DNA of 64,000 nucleotides from Brachyspira hampsonii 30446 (GTDB lineage Bacteria; Spirochaetota; Brachyspiria; Brachyspirales; Brachyspiraceae): NCBI RefSeq assembly GCF_000316195.1, contig NZ_JH994111.1, positions 245,605 to 309,604 of the forward strand, read 5' to 3'. Shown piece by piece: positions 63,301 to 64,000 of this stretch (position 1 is its first letter; each line of letters starts with the position of its first letter). The notes under the pieces were generated by a model. It saw only the letters and a program-made list of their open reading frames with translations, ran no database searches and was not told where the DNA came from. The position numbers and the translations under genes were made by a program.

Positions 63301-64000
63301 TACATCAAAAAGCCCGCCATTTAAAAGCGGTATATGAAAAGGTATGCTTCCTTTATCTAGTATATCAAATAATTCGCATAATTCCTGATATGCTTTTAAT
63401 TTACTTTCTTTTTTTTCTGTGCTGTAATGCTCTTCTAATTTTTTATATAATGTAAATAATGCTTTTGATTTATAATGTTCATGCTCTGCGAATAATTGGC
63501 TTTCATATTTAGTTTCAAAGTATGCAATAAATAATAATCTATAAGCCATCATAATAGAATGATTAAACAGATTATCCAAACTTTCATCACTATATGATTT
63601 ATATAATACCTGTCCTATTTTTTCTATTATAGAATTATCTCCGTAAATAACATTTTTTAAATCTTCTTCTATTTCATTAATAGTTTCTTCATTTAAAGCA
63701 GCTATTTTTTGTGCATTGCTTTGTTTTTCTTTATCTTCCAAAACAAAGAATTTTTTTCTGAATATATAATAAAAATATTCAAAAGCTTCATAATTATCAT
63801 CATTAATAATATTTTCTAAATTTATTTCAAAAAATATTTTTTCAGATTTCTTATCTTTTAAATCATAAAGTCTCCATTCTTTACCATTTGATAATATTCC
63901 ATATCTTATACCTAAAAATAAATTATATCTTACAAGCTGCCTGTGAGGAGATTCTTTTATTTTTTTACTGTCTAAACTTAATCCCCAGCTTTTAGCTTCA
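60379..64000 (-). CDS. Type IIG (Eco57I-like) restriction-modification enzyme (5' end outside window)
   Basis: The frame stays open from 60379 to the right edge, so at least 86 codons precede the TTG at 63741 and the true start is outside. The visible N-terminal part begins EAKSWGLSLDSKKIKESPHRQ, where the E-x-K would be the end of a PD-(D/E)xK nuclease core. The methyltransferase part has motif X/I VLDNACGSGHFLVDFLDAL and the catalytic NPPW (IIGNPPWDKVKL). A long C-terminal target-recognition region follows. One chain thus appears to cut and to methylate adenine. The specificity is not predictable. There is no adjacent separate specificity subunit. Confidence 0.88.
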   Translation of the reverse strand, partial: EAKSWGLSLDSKKIKESPHRQLVRYNLFLGIRYGILSNGKEWRLYDLKDKKSEKIFFEINLENIINDDNYEAFEYFYYIFRKKFFVLEDKEKQSNAQKIAALNEETINEIEEDLKNVIYGDNSIIEKIGQVLYKSYSDESLDNLFNHSIMMAYRLLFIAYFETKYESQLFAEHEHYKSKALFTLYKKLEEHYSTEKKESKLKAYQELCELFDILDKGSIPFHIPLLNGGLFDVNKAPLFEYKRNKTLFSNDEVYDILKELLQIRDDKNKINIRNFSIMSVTHIGNIYEGLLQYTFRHAAEKKYYLEYRENKEKKSGYFEIYDYEEIKKNKNITVDVEREIKPNSIYLVNSSNSRKMSASYYTPASLSNFMVHDAVNIILQNEKYKNNILSLKVLDNACGSGHFLVDFLDALTENIYSRIFKSENENGDFYYLYDYIMSEKEKIKDNLSNYNLEDMEIDELQILKRILLKKVIYGVDINYFSVELTRLSLWLKTFIFGTPLSFIEHHIKEGNSLIGSTIEEGQKALSEYYENEHNQRDLFSQDFRDVFADLKNVSEQLSSLPDSTTEEIEKSKEIYINEILPKQRKLSSILDLVTYKKLKESLKKKKDAEVLSIDPYTNLRDIEHYNSGSEDFKEVSRVARKYKFFNYDIEFPESYNYGFDIIIGNPPWDKVKLDDKDFFSQYRSNYRTMKNNEKKQTQDNLLKYYKEIKEEYEDTNKRINTILSYYGNYYPLNEGAGDTNLFRLFIERNISLISMNGSLIYVTPSAWSYEEGSIILRKHIFDNLYFRYFYQFENKKAIFHDVHRSYKFAVWSLKKEKIINKDYKVPCFFMEHDAERLYKEENKNKILYPLDFSRKYFEDTYMIPEIESNSDINILEKMYSIGKRIDREYIDFYNELHMTNDKDIFLEKRNNDEMPLYEGKMVWQFNSKFEEAQYFVDEEKLKERLFSKEVYRMVDNLYNDISIKEAEEKMKSTKIKNKNSYDKTSKENKVMRFINIGKKEDFIKYIVYDYTFPRLAFRGIASNTNERTLISSIIPSNSTAGNSLYLSYSKKYYLEDKNIKIKAISFKRLLWVNALFNSIVLDYVLRFLVDMNVNKTYLMRLPLIHASDEELDTETYKTICNNAFALSLYNNKELAAFYSLPDSFDLPQNSKDYDMLQIQNDILIAKLYSITFNELSNMLKTFKVLNDKKPHYVKTLLHKAENVLKK

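Overview
The window is AT-rich chromosomal DNA (about three-quarters A+T by eye) from an anaerobic spirochaete, most likely Brachyspira. This rests on a spiro-SPASM-type protein, bactofilin, many 'YSQ'-type signal peptides, a butyrate-forming CoA-transferase, and codon use dominated by A/T third positions. No rRNA, CRISPR array, prophage or complete insertion sequence is visible.

Layout. 1-3.4 kb: a repetitive coiled-coil tail-anchored protein (cut by the left edge), RNase HII, a HAD phosphatase, a gene remnant and tRNA-Gly. 3.4-8 kb: tig-clpP-clpX protein quality control, then EF-P and a membrane protein. 8-11.7 kb: two paralogous oligopeptide-binding lipoproteins. 12.5-17.2 kb: a butyrate/oxygen cluster with a strong promoter: butyryl-CoA:acetate CoA-transferase, a three-part acyl-CoA dehydrogenase/EtfA/rubredoxin fusion, and a flavodiiron protein. 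17.3-25 kb: RF1 with spirochaetal hypothetical genes, a sugar nucleotidyltransferase, DJ-1 and a TPR protein.

25-36.5 kb is a full glucuronide catabolic locus: outer-membrane protein, cytoplasmic beta-glucuronidase, GPH symporter, UxaC, UxuB, UxuA, KdgK, Eda and a GntR/FCD regulator. Three of its promoters have TTGACA-type -35 boxes and carry the same palindrome, ATACTAGTAT, at or just after the -10. Together the genes import glucuronides, release glucuronate and convert it to pyruvate and glyceraldehyde-3-phosphate.

36.6-39.2 kb is the most striking region: an ArsR-type repressor, an ArsP/UPF0718 permease and three tandem thioredoxin-like genes. Two of the three have an in-frame TGA near the N-terminus, each followed by a hairpin that fits the bacterial SECIS rules with the apical G exactly 22 nt downstream of TGA. 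I read these as two undeclared selenoproteins in a metal/metalloid-responsive operon.

39-64 kb: galM, a methyltransferase, an exported rubrerythrin with altered iron ligands, a lipoprotein-type alcohol dehydrogenase under a MerR-type promoter, HicBA, leuS, an OLD-like ATPase, hisA, an FkbM methyltransferase, bactofilin, map, L-serine dehydratase, an ankyrin lipoprotein, TrkA and a type IIG restriction-modification enzyme cut by the right edge.

Two repeat families recur between genes. One is a ~320-bp nested palindrome with conserved CCCGCCC, CCCACCC and ACGCACG boxes (five copies). The other is a ~260-290-bp MITE with AGACTTGTTTC termini and 3-bp AAT duplications (three copies): one disrupts a lipoprotein gene, and another appears to supply outward -35 boxes to both its neighbours.
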